DNA from: Lacinutrix mariniflava
GTDB lineage: Bacteria > Bacteroidota > Bacteroidia > Flavobacteriales > Flavobacteriaceae
DNA length: 64,000 nucleotides
Reading direction: 5' to 3'
NCBI RefSeq assembly: GCF_001418015.1
Contig: NZ_LIQG01000023.1
Coordinates: forward strand, 1 to 64,000
Shown here piece by piece: positions 37,010-45,955 of the stretch (position 1 is the stretch's first letter; each line of letters opens with the position of its first letter). A program made the translations under genes and the position numbers. The notes below the pieces were generated by a model that did not search any database, was not told the origin of the DNA, and saw nothing but the letters and a program-made list of their open reading frames with translations.

Positions 37010-38338
37010 TTACTTCATATTCTTCATTGCATTCATCATCGCTTTTCCTTTTCCGCCTTGCATCATCTTCATCATTTTACTCATTTGGTCAAACTGCTTA
37101 AGCAACTGATTTACTTGTGTAACTGATGTTCCTGATCCTTTTCCTATTCGTTTTTTACGACTTGCGTTTATTACTGAAGGATTTGTTCTTTCTTGTACTG
37201 TCATAGAATGAATAATAGCTTCGATGTGTTTAAAAGCATCATCGTCGATATCTACATCTTTCATCATTTTTCCTGCTCCAGGAATCATACCTACAAGATC
37301 CTTCATATTACCCATTTTCTTAATTTGCTGAATCTGTTTTAAGAAATCATCAAACCCGAATTGGTTTTTAGCAATTTTTTTCTGTATTTTTCTTGCTTCT
37401 TCTTCGTCAAATTGCTCTTGAGCTCTTTCAACTAAAGACACAACATCTCCCATTCCAAGAATACGATCTGCCATACGTGAAGGATAGAAAATGTCTATCG
37501 CCTCCATTTTTTCACCTGTACCAATAAACTTAATTGGCTTGTTTACTACAGATTTAATAGAGATTGCTGCTCCACCACGAGTATCACCATCTAACTTGGT
37601 AAGAATTACACCATCAAAATTTAAGACATCGTTAAAGGCTTTTGCTGTGTTTACAGCATCTTGACCTGTCATAGAATCCACTACAAATAGTGTTTCTTGT
37701 GGTTGGATAGCCTTATGAATGTTTGATATTTCGGTCATCATGGCTTCATCTACAGCTAAACGACCAGCTGTATCAATAATTACCACGTTATGTCCATTTT
37801 GCTTTGCATGTGCAATACCTGCTAATGCAATAGCAACTGGATCGGTATTTCCTTTATCGCTAAAAACGTCAACCTTAATTTGATCTCCTACTACGTGTAA
37901 TTGATCTACTGCTGCTGGACGGTAAACATCACAGGCAACTAATAATGGTTTCTTTGTTTTTTTAGTTTTTAAGAAGTTGGCCAATTTACCAGAAAAGGTA
38001 GTTTTACCAGAACCTTGTAAACCAGACATTAATATTACAGTTGGAGTTCCAGATAAATTTATACCTGCAACATCTCCTCCCATTAACTCGGTTAACTCGT
38101 CTTTAACGATTTTAACCATTAATTGCCCTGGCTGTAACGACGTTAATACATTAGAACCTAATGCTTTTTCTTTTACGCGATTGGTAAAATCTTTAGCTAT
38201 TTTAAAGTTAACATCGGCATCTAAAAGTGCACGACGAACCTCTTTTAAAGTCTCGGCAACATTAACTTCTGTAATGCTTCCGTGACCTTTTAGTACGTGT
38301 AACGCTTTATCTAACTTTTCACTTAAATTATTAAACAT
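37010..38338 (-). CDS. ffh: Signal recognition particle protein Ffh (SRP54)
   Basis: GTPase that, with 4.5S RNA, targets nascent membrane proteins to FtsY and SecYEG. The 442-residue protein has the N domain, the G domain with P-loop GLQGSGKTT, DTAGR and TKLDGDTRGG, and a Met-rich M domain at the C-terminus (SKMMKMMQGGKGKAMMN). A perfect TAAATTTG box 61 nt upstream marks its promoter. Confidence 0.98.
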   Translation of the reverse strand: MFNNLSEKLDKALHVLKGHGSITEVNVAETLKEVRRALLDADVNFKIAKDFTNRVKEKALGSNVLTSLQPGQLMVKIVKDELTELMGGDVAGINLSGTPTVILMSGLQGSGKTTFSGKLANFLKTKKTKKPLLVACDVYRPAAVDQLHVVGDQIKVDVFSDKGNTDPVAIALAGIAHAKQNGHNVVIIDTAGRLAVDEAMMTEISNIHKAIQPQETLFVVDSMTGQDAVNTAKAFNDVLNFDGVILTKLDGDTRGGAAISIKSVVNKPIKFIGTGEKMEAIDIFYPSRMADRILGMGDVVSLVERAQEQFDEEEARKIQKKIAKNQFGFDDFLKQIQQIKKMGNMKDLVGMIPGAGKMMKDVDIDDDAFKHIEAIIHSMTVQERTNPSVINASRKKRIGKGSGTSVTQVNQLLKQFDQMSKMMKMMQGGKGKAMMNAMKNMK

Positions 38339-38398
38339 AGTCTTTTAGTATTCAGTCATCAGTTTGCAGTAGGCAGCCTGACTCGTTCTTAAGATTCG

Positions 38399-38406
38399 CA
38401 AATTTA
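38399..38406 (-). promoter_or_regulatory. -7 promoter box TAAATTTG for ffh
   Basis: Exact TAnnTTTG match, followed by C as in many flavobacterial promoters. Confidence 0.55.
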
Positions 38407-38452
38407 ATGATTTGAAGTGTATTAAAGAAGTGATGTTAAGAAATAATTCCAC

Positions 38453-38483
38453 AAAAAAAGGCTACTAAAATTAGTAACCTTTC
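38453..38483 (-). terminator. Terminator of the modular lipoprotein gene
   Basis: Stem AAAGGTTACTAA / TTAGTAGCCTTT on the minus strand, followed by a run of seven T. Confidence 0.9.
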
Positions 38484-38536
38484 AAATAAATAACCAACTA
38501 AAAAAAGTAATTATAACATTACTTTAATCTTTATTA

Positions 38537-40573
38537 TTAATCGCAATCTTTATCTAAAATTAATTCTATATTAGTATTACTGGGATCATGAAATATCATT
38601 TGGTCTGGAGTACATTCTACTAAAATATAATTACCATTTAAAACCTGAACGTTTCCGCCTGAAATATTAGAAAAATCTAAGTAGATACCTCCATCTAAAG
38701 ACACTGTCCAGTTCGCTGAATAATCTTGAGTACTGTTTGGCGTATGGATAATCGCTTGTCCATTAGCTTGAAAATCGATATTAAAAATACTAAAATTACT
38801 TTCGTTATTATAGCTAGAAATGGTCCATTCGCAATCCATTAAATTGGTTTCAACATCGTTTACATTGCAATTACTATCCGTTGTGCAATCTTGTTCAATA
38901 ACCATAGTATTGTTTCCTTGATTCATTTGTAAACGATCTGTTTCGCATTCAACAATAAGCCAATTCCCTGAAATTGCTTGAATATTACCAGCATTTACTC
39001 CATTAAATTCTACCCAAATACCATCGTCTGCTTGGCTTGTAGACCATGTAGAATTTGTAGTTTGCCCATTTCCTGTAATTATTACTGTTCCGTTTGCATC
39101 GAAATCTAAATCGAATAGCACTAAATCATCATTACCGTTTAGGTTTACAACGTTCCAAAGACACTCTACTAAATAAGCATCAACTTCAGATTCTGTACAG
39201 CCAGATGCATTGCAATTTTCAAGCGTTAAAGCGACTTCAAAAACTTGAAATTCACCAGTATTTAAAAGCTCTACTCTAGCATATAAATTTTGAGCAGGTG
39301 CAATTATATTACTGTATGGAGACGCTAGCATATTTACATTGGCTTGAGCATCTACTAACGTTTCGTGATACGTAACTTCAAACAGCCCAGAAGCTTGACA
39401 AGTTTCGAAAATTGGAGCTAAATAAAACTCTCCAAAACCATCATTATCATCATCACAACCAACAAAAACAGCTTCTAAATCTTCGAAACACTGGAAAGGA
39501 TTCGCATCTTGCTCGCAATCTTTGTCTAAAACTAATTCTACACTTATATCACTTAGATCTTGAAACACCAATTGATTAGGCGTGCATTCTACCAAAATAT
39601 AATCACCGTTTAAAACTTGAACATTTCCTCCAGAGACATTATATAATACCAAGTATATATTTTCATCTAATGACACATACCAATCCATTATATAAGATTC
39701 GTTTAATGATGCAATCGTTGCAGTATCATTATCCATGAAATCTATATTAAAAATATTAAAACCGGTGTCGTTGTTATAATTTGAAATAGTCCATTCGCAT
39801 TCGATTAAATTAGCTTCAACATCACTTATACTACATGTATCGTTATCACTCCAGTCGTTATCATCGTCTTCATCACAATCGTCTTCTGCCTCACTTATTG
39901 TAGTTTCTAGCTCTTGATTACTATTCACTTCTACTGTGGAGCCATCACTTAAAATCATAGTAATAGGAAAGTTTAAACTCGTTAAAATGCCTCCTTCTAA
40001 ATTTTCTATAAAACTATAAAGCGCCTCGTCATTATTAATTACGACTGTTTCAGCAATTTGAAAATTAGCATCATATGTTGAAAATGTTATTGGATAATGA
40101 AAATCAACACATTCAATATCGTCATCGGCTTCATTTTCTCCTGAACATTCATTTATAAAAGTTTCTAATTCATCATAATTAGCTATAACAATTTGTGTGT
40201 AATCGTTTAAAGTTATTGTTATAGGAAAGACGATTTCAAGATTACCTTCACTTGTAGTAAATTCATTTAAAACAGCTTCAACAACTTGGTAATCTCCTAC
40301 ATTATCGATTAAAAATGAAACACCATTTACTTCAACATTTACTGGTAAATTAATTAAAATACAGTTAGCATTATCAATTACATTATCTAAAGAACCATCT
40401 AAAGTTGCTGTGTTTTGTAACATTATTGCTAAACTAGAGTTTGGAGTAATTACCTCTTGATTACTTGTTGGTGTGATATCATTAGATTCCTCTTGACAAG
40501 CAAACACCGACGCGATGATGAGACATAAAACAATACTCTTTTTTCCTAAAAACCTAAGCGACATAAAATTCAT
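38537..40573 (-). CDS. Large modular lipoprotein of unknown function
   Basis: A 678-residue lipoprotein (lipobox SVFAC, cysteine at about 26). The mature protein has three copies of a module of about 110 residues with C.(V/I).DVE.NL..CEWTIS.YN and a GNY(I/L)LVEC region (starting about 245, 465 and 575). These are interleaved with repeats of the CDDDNDG...VTYHETLVDA...ASPYSN type also seen in the giant protein at 1-4446. Two DUF-like acidic modules lie in the N-terminal half (CILINLP..VEVNG; ECVDFHYPITF). Acidic D-rich loops suggest calcium binding; function unknown. It is divergent from the ECF sigma gene (111-bp gap), so it is a candidate target of that regulator. Confidence 0.8.
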   Translation of the reverse strand: MNFMSLRFLGKKSIVLCLIIASVFACQEESNDITPTSNQEVITPNSSLAIMLQNTATLDGSLDNVIDNANCILINLPVNVEVNGVSFLIDNVGDYQVVEAVLNEFTTSEGNLEIVFPITITLNDYTQIVIANYDELETFINECSGENEADDDIECVDFHYPITFSTYDANFQIAETVVINNDEALYSFIENLEGGILTSLNFPITMILSDGSTVEVNSNQELETTISEAEDDCDEDDDNDWSDNDTCSISDVEANLIECEWTISNYNNDTGFNIFNIDFMDNDTATIASLNESYIMDWYVSLDENIYLVLYNVSGGNVQVLNGDYILVECTPNQLVFQDLSDISVELVLDKDCEQDANPFQCFEDLEAVFVGCDDDNDGFGEFYLAPIFETCQASGLFEVTYHETLVDAQANVNMLASPYSNIIAPAQNLYARVELLNTGEFQVFEVALTLENCNASGCTESEVDAYLVECLWNVVNLNGNDDLVLFDLDFDANGTVIITGNGQTTNSTWSTSQADDGIWVEFNGVNAGNIQAISGNWLIVECETDRLQMNQGNNTMVIEQDCTTDSNCNVNDVETNLMDCEWTISSYNNESNFSIFNIDFQANGQAIIHTPNSTQDYSANWTVSLDGGIYLDFSNISGGNVQVLNGNYILVECTPDQMIFHDPSNTNIELILDKDCD

Positions 40574-40684
40574 AATTTTGGATATATTTAATTGTATTAT
40601 TCAATACTAAAACAATTTACTTTCAAAAACCCCTAGCTCTGTATTTGTTTTTTTTTTACATTTAGACAGTTTTTATAAACATCT

Positions 40685-41200
40685 ATGGCAAAAAATTTAC
40701 ATGATAATATTTGTGACGAAATTCGTTTTAATGCGTTGTTTAAAAAGCACGCAAAAGATTTGAGTAACTTCTTGTATTATAAGTTTGGTGATCATCTAAA
40801 CCCGAAGGATAAGACACAGGATGCTTTTATAAAATTATGGGAGAATTGTAAAAAGGTAACACCTGAAAAAGCAAAAAGCTTTCTTTTTACTATTGCAAAT
40901 AACTTAATGTTAAATGAAGTAAAACATCATAAAATTGTTTTAAAACACCATCAAACAAAACCCAAACATTATACTACTGAGTCTCCAGAATTTTTAATGG
41001 AGGAACAGCAATACAATCAAAAATTACAAACTGCACTCTCTAATTTAACAAATGCCCAACGTGTTGCTTTTATGATGAATCGTGTGGAAGGTAAAAGACA
41101 TAAAGAAATTGCCGAGTTACTTGGCATAAGCACTAAAGCTGTAGAAAAACGTATTTACGGTGCTTTAAAAAAATTACGCCAAGACATAAAAGAACTGTAA
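40685..41200 (+). CDS. ECF-type RNA polymerase sigma factor (FecI-like)
   Basis: A 171-residue sigma-70 family factor. Region 2 (about 12-75) has FLYYKFGDHLNPKDKTQDAF and LW..C; region 4 (about 115-168) ends HKEIAELLGISTKAVEKRIYG followed by ALKKLRQ, a helix-turn-helix. Followed 68 bp later by an anti-sigma FecR gene and a TonB receptor, it is the cytoplasmic end of a cell-surface signalling cascade. Target promoters cannot be named from sequence alone. Confidence 0.93.
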   Translation: MAKNLHDNICDEIRFNALFKKHAKDLSNFLYYKFGDHLNPKDKTQDAFIKLWENCKKVTPEKAKSFLFTIANNLMLNEVKHHKIVLKHHQTKPKHYTTESPEFLMEEQQYNQKLQTALSNLTNAQRVAFMMNRVEGKRHKEIAELLGISTKAVEKRIYGALKKLRQDIKEL

Positions 41201-41268
41201 CAAGGAGTAGATTTTATAAAAAGGTAGGAGTTTTTAATATATAGTTGTTATATACTTGAATAAGAATT

Positions 41269-42165
41269 ATGGAACGAGAAGATTTAATAAAAAAATGGTT
41301 AGACAATAACCTGAATTCTCAGGAGTTTGAAGCTTTTAAACAGCTTGAAGACTTCGAGGAATTAACGCGGTTAGATTTTGCTTTACAGCAATTTAAACCG
41401 GTTGATTTTGAATCTGACATTGAGTTAAAAAAACTTAATTTAGCATTAAAGAACAAACATAAAAAGCAAAATAACTGGCGAAAACCGTTTTTACGTATAG
41501 CTGCAATTTTGGCTATCTGCCTTGGTTCTTTTTATTACACAACTACCCTAGATACAAGTATAGCTACCAAATTTGCTGAAAAAGAAAATATAGTTTTACC
41601 TGATAATTCTCAAGTAAAATTGAATGCTAAATCTACTTTAGCCTTTAACAAAAACAGTTGGAAAGACAATAGAAACCTTGATTTAACTGGAGAAGCTTAT
41701 TTTAAAGTTGCCAAAGGTTCTAAATTTACTGTACATACATCGGTAGGAGATATTTCTGTTTTAGGCACAGAGTTTAATATTAATACTAGAAATAATCTTT
41801 TTGAAGTTATTTGCTATGAAGGTTCTGTTAAAGTAGCACACGCCAACACAATCCGCATTTTAAAACCTGGAGAAAGCTTTTTAATTTTAGATAATAAATT
41901 AGTTGACAAACCTAAAATAAGAGATACCAGTCCCACTTGGATTACCAATGAATCTACTTTTTACAGTATGCCTTACACACAAGTAATTGCAGAACTTGAA
42001 AGACAATATAATGTTACTTTTAGCGTTAATGACATAGACACAAACCAGTTGTTTACTGGAAGTTTTACGCATGACAATTTAGATATTGCATTGCAAGTTA
42101 TTACTACTCCGTTTAACTTAGCTTATACTATAAACAACAAAAAGATATCGCTAAAGCGTGAATAA
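41269..42165 (+). CDS. FecR-family anti-sigma factor with DUF4974 domain
   Basis: A 298-residue single-pass inner-membrane protein. A cytoplasmic N-terminal region (about 1-68) that should bind the sigma factor is followed by a transmembrane segment (PFLRIAAILAICLGSFYY, about 69-86). Next comes the periplasmic FecR domain (VLPDNSQVKLNAKSTLAF, LTGEAYFKVAKGSKFTVHT, GEFNI-type motifs) and a C-terminal DUF4974 domain (FYSMPYTQVIAELERQYNV, TGSFTHDNLDIALQVI). It relays a signal from the TonB receptor to the sigma factor. It overlaps the receptor gene by 8 bp. Confidence 0.94.
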   Translation: MEREDLIKKWLDNNLNSQEFEAFKQLEDFEELTRLDFALQQFKPVDFESDIELKKLNLALKNKHKKQNNWRKPFLRIAAILAICLGSFYYTTTLDTSIATKFAEKENIVLPDNSQVKLNAKSTLAFNKNSWKDNRNLDLTGEAYFKVAKGSKFTVHTSVGDISVLGTEFNINTRNNLFEVICYEGSVKVAHANTIRILKPGESFLILDNKLVDKPKIRDTSPTWITNESTFYSMPYTQVIAELERQYNVTFSVNDIDTNQLFTGSFTHDNLDIALQVITTPFNLAYTINNKKISLKRE

Positions 42166-44470
42166 AAATATTACATTCACTCTCTTAATTATCCTATTCT
42201 TCTTTAGTTTTATTAGTGTGAACTCACAAACTTTTAAAACTGAAAAGCTATCGCTTAACGAAGTTTTAAAAGCTTTAGAAAAACGTTTTGATATCCGATT
42301 TACTTTTGCCGATAAAACTACAGAAGGCGTTGAAATTAATGAACCTTCAACACTACTTTCTTATAACGATGCAATTACTTACCTAAGAACAAATACCAAT
42401 CTAAACTTCAAAATTATTAACAGCCGTTTTGTTGCCATCGCTCCAAGTAGAAAAGTAACAAGGCCAATTGAAGCTCTTGAAGAAGTACAATTAAGCACCT
42501 ATTTAACAACAGGTATTACTAAAACCAAAACGGGAGAAATTGTTTTAGACCCTGAAGAGTTTGGGATTCTTCCCGGCTTAATAGAACCTGATGTTTTACA
42601 AACAGTAAAAGCACTTCCGGGAGTACTAAGTGTTGACGAATCTGTCTCTAACCTTAATGTGCGAGGTGGCACACACGATCAAAATTTAATACTTTGGGAT
42701 GGTATAAAGATGTATCAATCTGGTCATTTTTTCGGATTAATTTCGGCCTTTAACCCTAACCTCGTTTCTAACGTTGTAATTTCTAGAAATGGCACAAGTG
42801 CCTTGTATGGTGACGGTGTTTCCAGTACAATAGATATGCGTTTGGACACTAATTTAAACGAAGAGAGTTCATCTGGCTTAGGATTAAATTTAATTCAAGT
42901 AGATGCATTTACCAAATTAAAATTGCAAGATAATATGGAATTGCAACTTTCTGCAAGACGCTCTATTACAGATGTCGTAAACACTCCAACATATCAACAA
43001 TATTTCGATCGTATTTTTCAAGATTCAGATATCAACAATCCTTCCGAGAATAACCAGAACTCAACAGCAAACGAAAATTTTTATTTTTACGACATAAGCG
43101 CAAAACTATTACATGACCTTTCAACAAAAGATAAGCTTAGAATTAGTTTTACTACTATTTTTAACGCGCTCGATTACGCAGAAAATAACACAAGTAATAA
43201 TATTACAACCTCTTTAAACAGTGGTATTACGCAACGAAATCTTGCTACAGGATTAAATTACAATAGACAGTGGAGTAATTTTTTAAGTAGCGAAGTACAG
43301 CTTAATATATCGGACTACAAATTAAACGCCACCAACTTTGATATTGAAAATAACCAAAGATTAAAACAAAACAATCAAGTTTTAGATTACGGTATCACCT
43401 TACAACTTAAATTAGATTTTAATGACCGTTTGCGTTGGACCAATGGTTACCAATATTCCCAAGTTGGCGTTACCAACTTAGAAGAACTAAATAATCCAGA
43501 GTTTACAAATGAAACGAAGCATACAGTTAGTACTCATTCCACATTTAGTGAATTCACTTTTTCTTCTTTTAATAATAGAACACATTTAAAAATTGGTACT
43601 AGAAGTAACTATTTCAAACCATTTAATCTTTTACTATTAGAACCTCGTTTAAGTTTTAACCATAAATTTTTAAAACATTTTAAAATTGAAATTTTAGGTG
43701 AATTTAAAAGCCAAGTTACGTCGCAAGTTATTGATCGCCAAAACGATTTTTTAGGTATAGAAAAACGCCGATGGGTTTTAGCAAATAATACAACACTACC
43801 TATTATTGAAAGTAGGCAAACTTCTGTTGGTTTGCATTACAACAAAAACAAACTCTTATTAAGTGCTGAAGCATTTATTAAACATGTTGATGGCATAACT
43901 ACAAGAAGCCAAGGCTTTCAAAACCAATATCAAAATATCAATGCTATTGGAAACTACGAAACCAAAGGCATCGATTTTTTAATAAATAAACAATTTAATG
44001 CGTTTAGTACTTGGCTTAGTTACTCTGTGAGTGATAACGATTACTCGTTCCCTACTTTAAACAATGCTCAGGCCTTTGCTAATAATACTGCTATTTCTCG
44101 CTCATTAACTTTTGCCGGAACTTACACGCTTAATAATTTAAAACTAGCACTTGGTTTTAACTGGCAATCGGGAAAGCCAACTACAACTCCAAATGAGCAA
44201 CAACCAATATTTGATAATAATATTAATTATAACACTGCTAATAATACCAATTTAGATGACTATTTTAGAACTGATTTATCAGGAACATATAATCTTAATT
44301 TAGCTGAAAACACAAAAATTGAATTAGGTTTTTCTATTTGGAATCTATTAAATAGAAAGAACAGTTTAAATAGTTATTACATTATAAACGGAGACAATTC
44401 AATCTCCAAAATCGACAATAAGTCACTTGGTTTTACTCCTAATCTGAGTCTTAAGATTCGTTTTAAATAA
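42158..44470 (+). CDS. TonB-dependent outer-membrane receptor with STN signalling domain
   Basis: A 770-residue receptor. It starts with GTG at 42158, overlapping fecR; the signal peptide (ending SVNS-QT) begins right there. The STN domain (about 28-105: LSLNEVLKALEKRFDI..TF, LNFKIINSRFVAI) contacts FecR. A plug domain follows (about 115-240: LPGVLSVDESVSNLNVRGG, SALYGDGVSS) and then a 22-strand-type barrel that ends in SLGFTPNLSLKIRFK. With the ECF sigma and FecR genes it forms a FecA-type transducer. The imported ligand is unknown; no SusD partner is present, so a siderophore or other small ligand is as likely as a glycan. The operon order is sigma, fecR, receptor, M28 peptidase. Confidence 0.92.
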   Translation: MNKNITFTLLIILFFFSFISVNSQTFKTEKLSLNEVLKALEKRFDIRFTFADKTTEGVEINEPSTLLSYNDAITYLRTNTNLNFKIINSRFVAIAPSRKVTRPIEALEEVQLSTYLTTGITKTKTGEIVLDPEEFGILPGLIEPDVLQTVKALPGVLSVDESVSNLNVRGGTHDQNLILWDGIKMYQSGHFFGLISAFNPNLVSNVVISRNGTSALYGDGVSSTIDMRLDTNLNEESSSGLGLNLIQVDAFTKLKLQDNMELQLSARRSITDVVNTPTYQQYFDRIFQDSDINNPSENNQNSTANENFYFYDISAKLLHDLSTKDKLRISFTTIFNALDYAENNTSNNITTSLNSGITQRNLATGLNYNRQWSNFLSSEVQLNISDYKLNATNFDIENNQRLKQNNQVLDYGITLQLKLDFNDRLRWTNGYQYSQVGVTNLEELNNPEFTNETKHTVSTHSTFSEFTFSSFNNRTHLKIGTRSNYFKPFNLLLLEPRLSFNHKFLKHFKIEILGEFKSQVTSQVIDRQNDFLGIEKRRWVLANNTTLPIIESRQTSVGLHYNKNKLLLSAEAFIKHVDGITTRSQGFQNQYQNINAIGNYETKGIDFLINKQFNAFSTWLSYSVSDNDYSFPTLNNAQAFANNTAISRSLTFAGTYTLNNLKLALGFNWQSGKPTTTPNEQQPIFDNNINYNTANNTNLDDYFRTDLSGTYNLNLAENTKIELGFSIWNLLNRKNSLNSYYIINGDNSISKIDNKSLGFTPNLSLKIRFK

Positions 44471-44472
44471 CA

Positions 44473-44480
44473 TACATTTG
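44473..44480 (+). promoter_or_regulatory. -7 promoter box TACATTTG upstream of the M28 peptidase gene
   Basis: Exact TAnnTTTG match, 19 nt before the ATG at 44500. The peptidase may therefore have its own promoter as well as read-through from the receptor gene. Confidence 0.45.
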
Positions 44481-44499
44481 TGTCCAAAATCAAATAATC

Positions 44500-45666
44500 A
44501 TGAAGCAAACATTACATATTTTAGTAATCCTACTTACTCTAAGCATTTCTTCTTTAAATGCTCAAACTTTCAACTCATATTACAATACTGTTGTTTCTAA
44601 TGTTTCTTCTCCAAATATCTTATCAGATTTAACCACGTTTGAAAACTTCGGTGTTAAAAATGTTGGGTCTACAGCTTTGGGTAATGCACAAAATTGGATA
44701 AAAACAAGATATCAAAACTTAGGTTATACAGACATTGTAGAGCAACCTTTTAGTTATGGAGGAAATACAACTAATAATATTATTATAACAAAAACGGGAT
44801 CTGTTTACCCAAACACATATCTCATAATAGATGCACATTACGACACCATAAACGGAACTGGCACAAATGATAATGGAAGTGGTACTGTATTAATTATGGA
44901 ATTAGCCCGTTTATTAAAAAACATAAATACAGAATACTCTATAAAATTCATTCATTTTAGTGGAGAGGAAGATGGCTTAATAGGCAGTAATTATTATGTA
45001 AATAATACAGTAATACCAGAAAACTTAAATATTTTACTAGTTTTAAACATCGATGAAGTTGGAGGTGTTAATGGCCTTATTAACGACACTATTATTTGCG
45101 AAAAAGATTTAGATAACTCTCCTACCTCTAACAATGCTGCTTCCGCCGCCTCAACAGCAATTTTAGCAAACTGTTTTGGCTTATATTCCAATTTAAACAC
45201 AGAAATATCTTTTGCCTATGCTTCAGACTATATTCCTTTTGAAAATAACAATCAAATAATTACTGGCCTTTACGAAAAAAATGAAACACCATACGCACAC
45301 ACAAGTTCAGATACTCTAGCAAATATGGATGTAAACTATCTTTTCGAGGTTACTAAAGGAGCTTTAGGTGCTGCTTTAGAGTTTGCTGTAGGCAGCAATA
45401 GTTTAAATACCCTAACTTTTAATTCAAAAAGTAATATTAGCTTCTACCCGAACCCTTCTAACGGTATATTCAATATTAAATTAAACAATAATATAATTAA
45501 AGATTTAGAGTTAGTTGTTTTAGACGTGTTAGGAAAGGAAGTTTACACAGCTAAAATAAACAATCAAACAGAAAGTATAAATTTAAGCTTTTTAAATAAA
45601 GGCATTTATTTAACTATTTTAAAAAATGAGAATACGAGAGTTACAAAAAAGATAGTAATTCAATAA
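44500..45666 (+). CDS. Secreted M28-family zinc peptidase with T9SS type A tail
   Basis: A 388-residue secreted aminopeptidase-like enzyme. The signal peptide ends LNA-QT. The M28 zinc sites are His113 (IIDAHYDT), Asp124 (TNDNGSG), Glu156-Glu157 (FSGEEDG, general base and ligand), Asp185 (NIDEVGG) and His267 (YAHTSSDT). A type A T9SS domain begins at about 315 (FYPNPSNGIFNIKLN) and ends ENTRVTKKIVIQ. It cleaves peptides or amino-terminal residues outside the cell. It lies 29 bp after the TonB receptor gene, suggesting coordinated use of peptides or other extracellular substrates. Confidence 0.92.
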   Translation: MKQTLHILVILLTLSISSLNAQTFNSYYNTVVSNVSSPNILSDLTTFENFGVKNVGSTALGNAQNWIKTRYQNLGYTDIVEQPFSYGGNTTNNIIITKTGSVYPNTYLIIDAHYDTINGTGTNDNGSGTVLIMELARLLKNINTEYSIKFIHFSGEEDGLIGSNYYVNNTVIPENLNILLVLNIDEVGGVNGLINDTIICEKDLDNSPTSNNAASAASTAILANCFGLYSNLNTEISFAYASDYIPFENNNQIITGLYEKNETPYAHTSSDTLANMDVNYLFEVTKGALGAALEFAVGSNSLNTLTFNSKSNISFYPNPSNGIFNIKLNNNIIKDLELVVLDVLGKEVYTAKINNQTESINLSFLNKGIYLTILKNENTRVTKKIVIQ

Positions 45667-45955
45667 AAAAATACTTCTTTTAAATTATTTAAATTTTATT
45701 ACAGCAACTCTTCATTAGAATACACTCTTAAAAATCGATAATTTAGATTAGCAACTTAATCTTAAATAGCTCTTTTTAAAGAATAGATTAGTTGTTTTTT
45801 GACTTCCCTTCACCTTTAAAACGAATAAAAAATTATTAAAATGACTTTAACAAGAATCTTTTTTTGATAATACTTTAAATAATTGAAAGAAAAAAAACAG
45901 CTTACTAAACTGTAACAAAAAAACTTTGCAGTTGTCTTTTTATAAAATCCATTCT

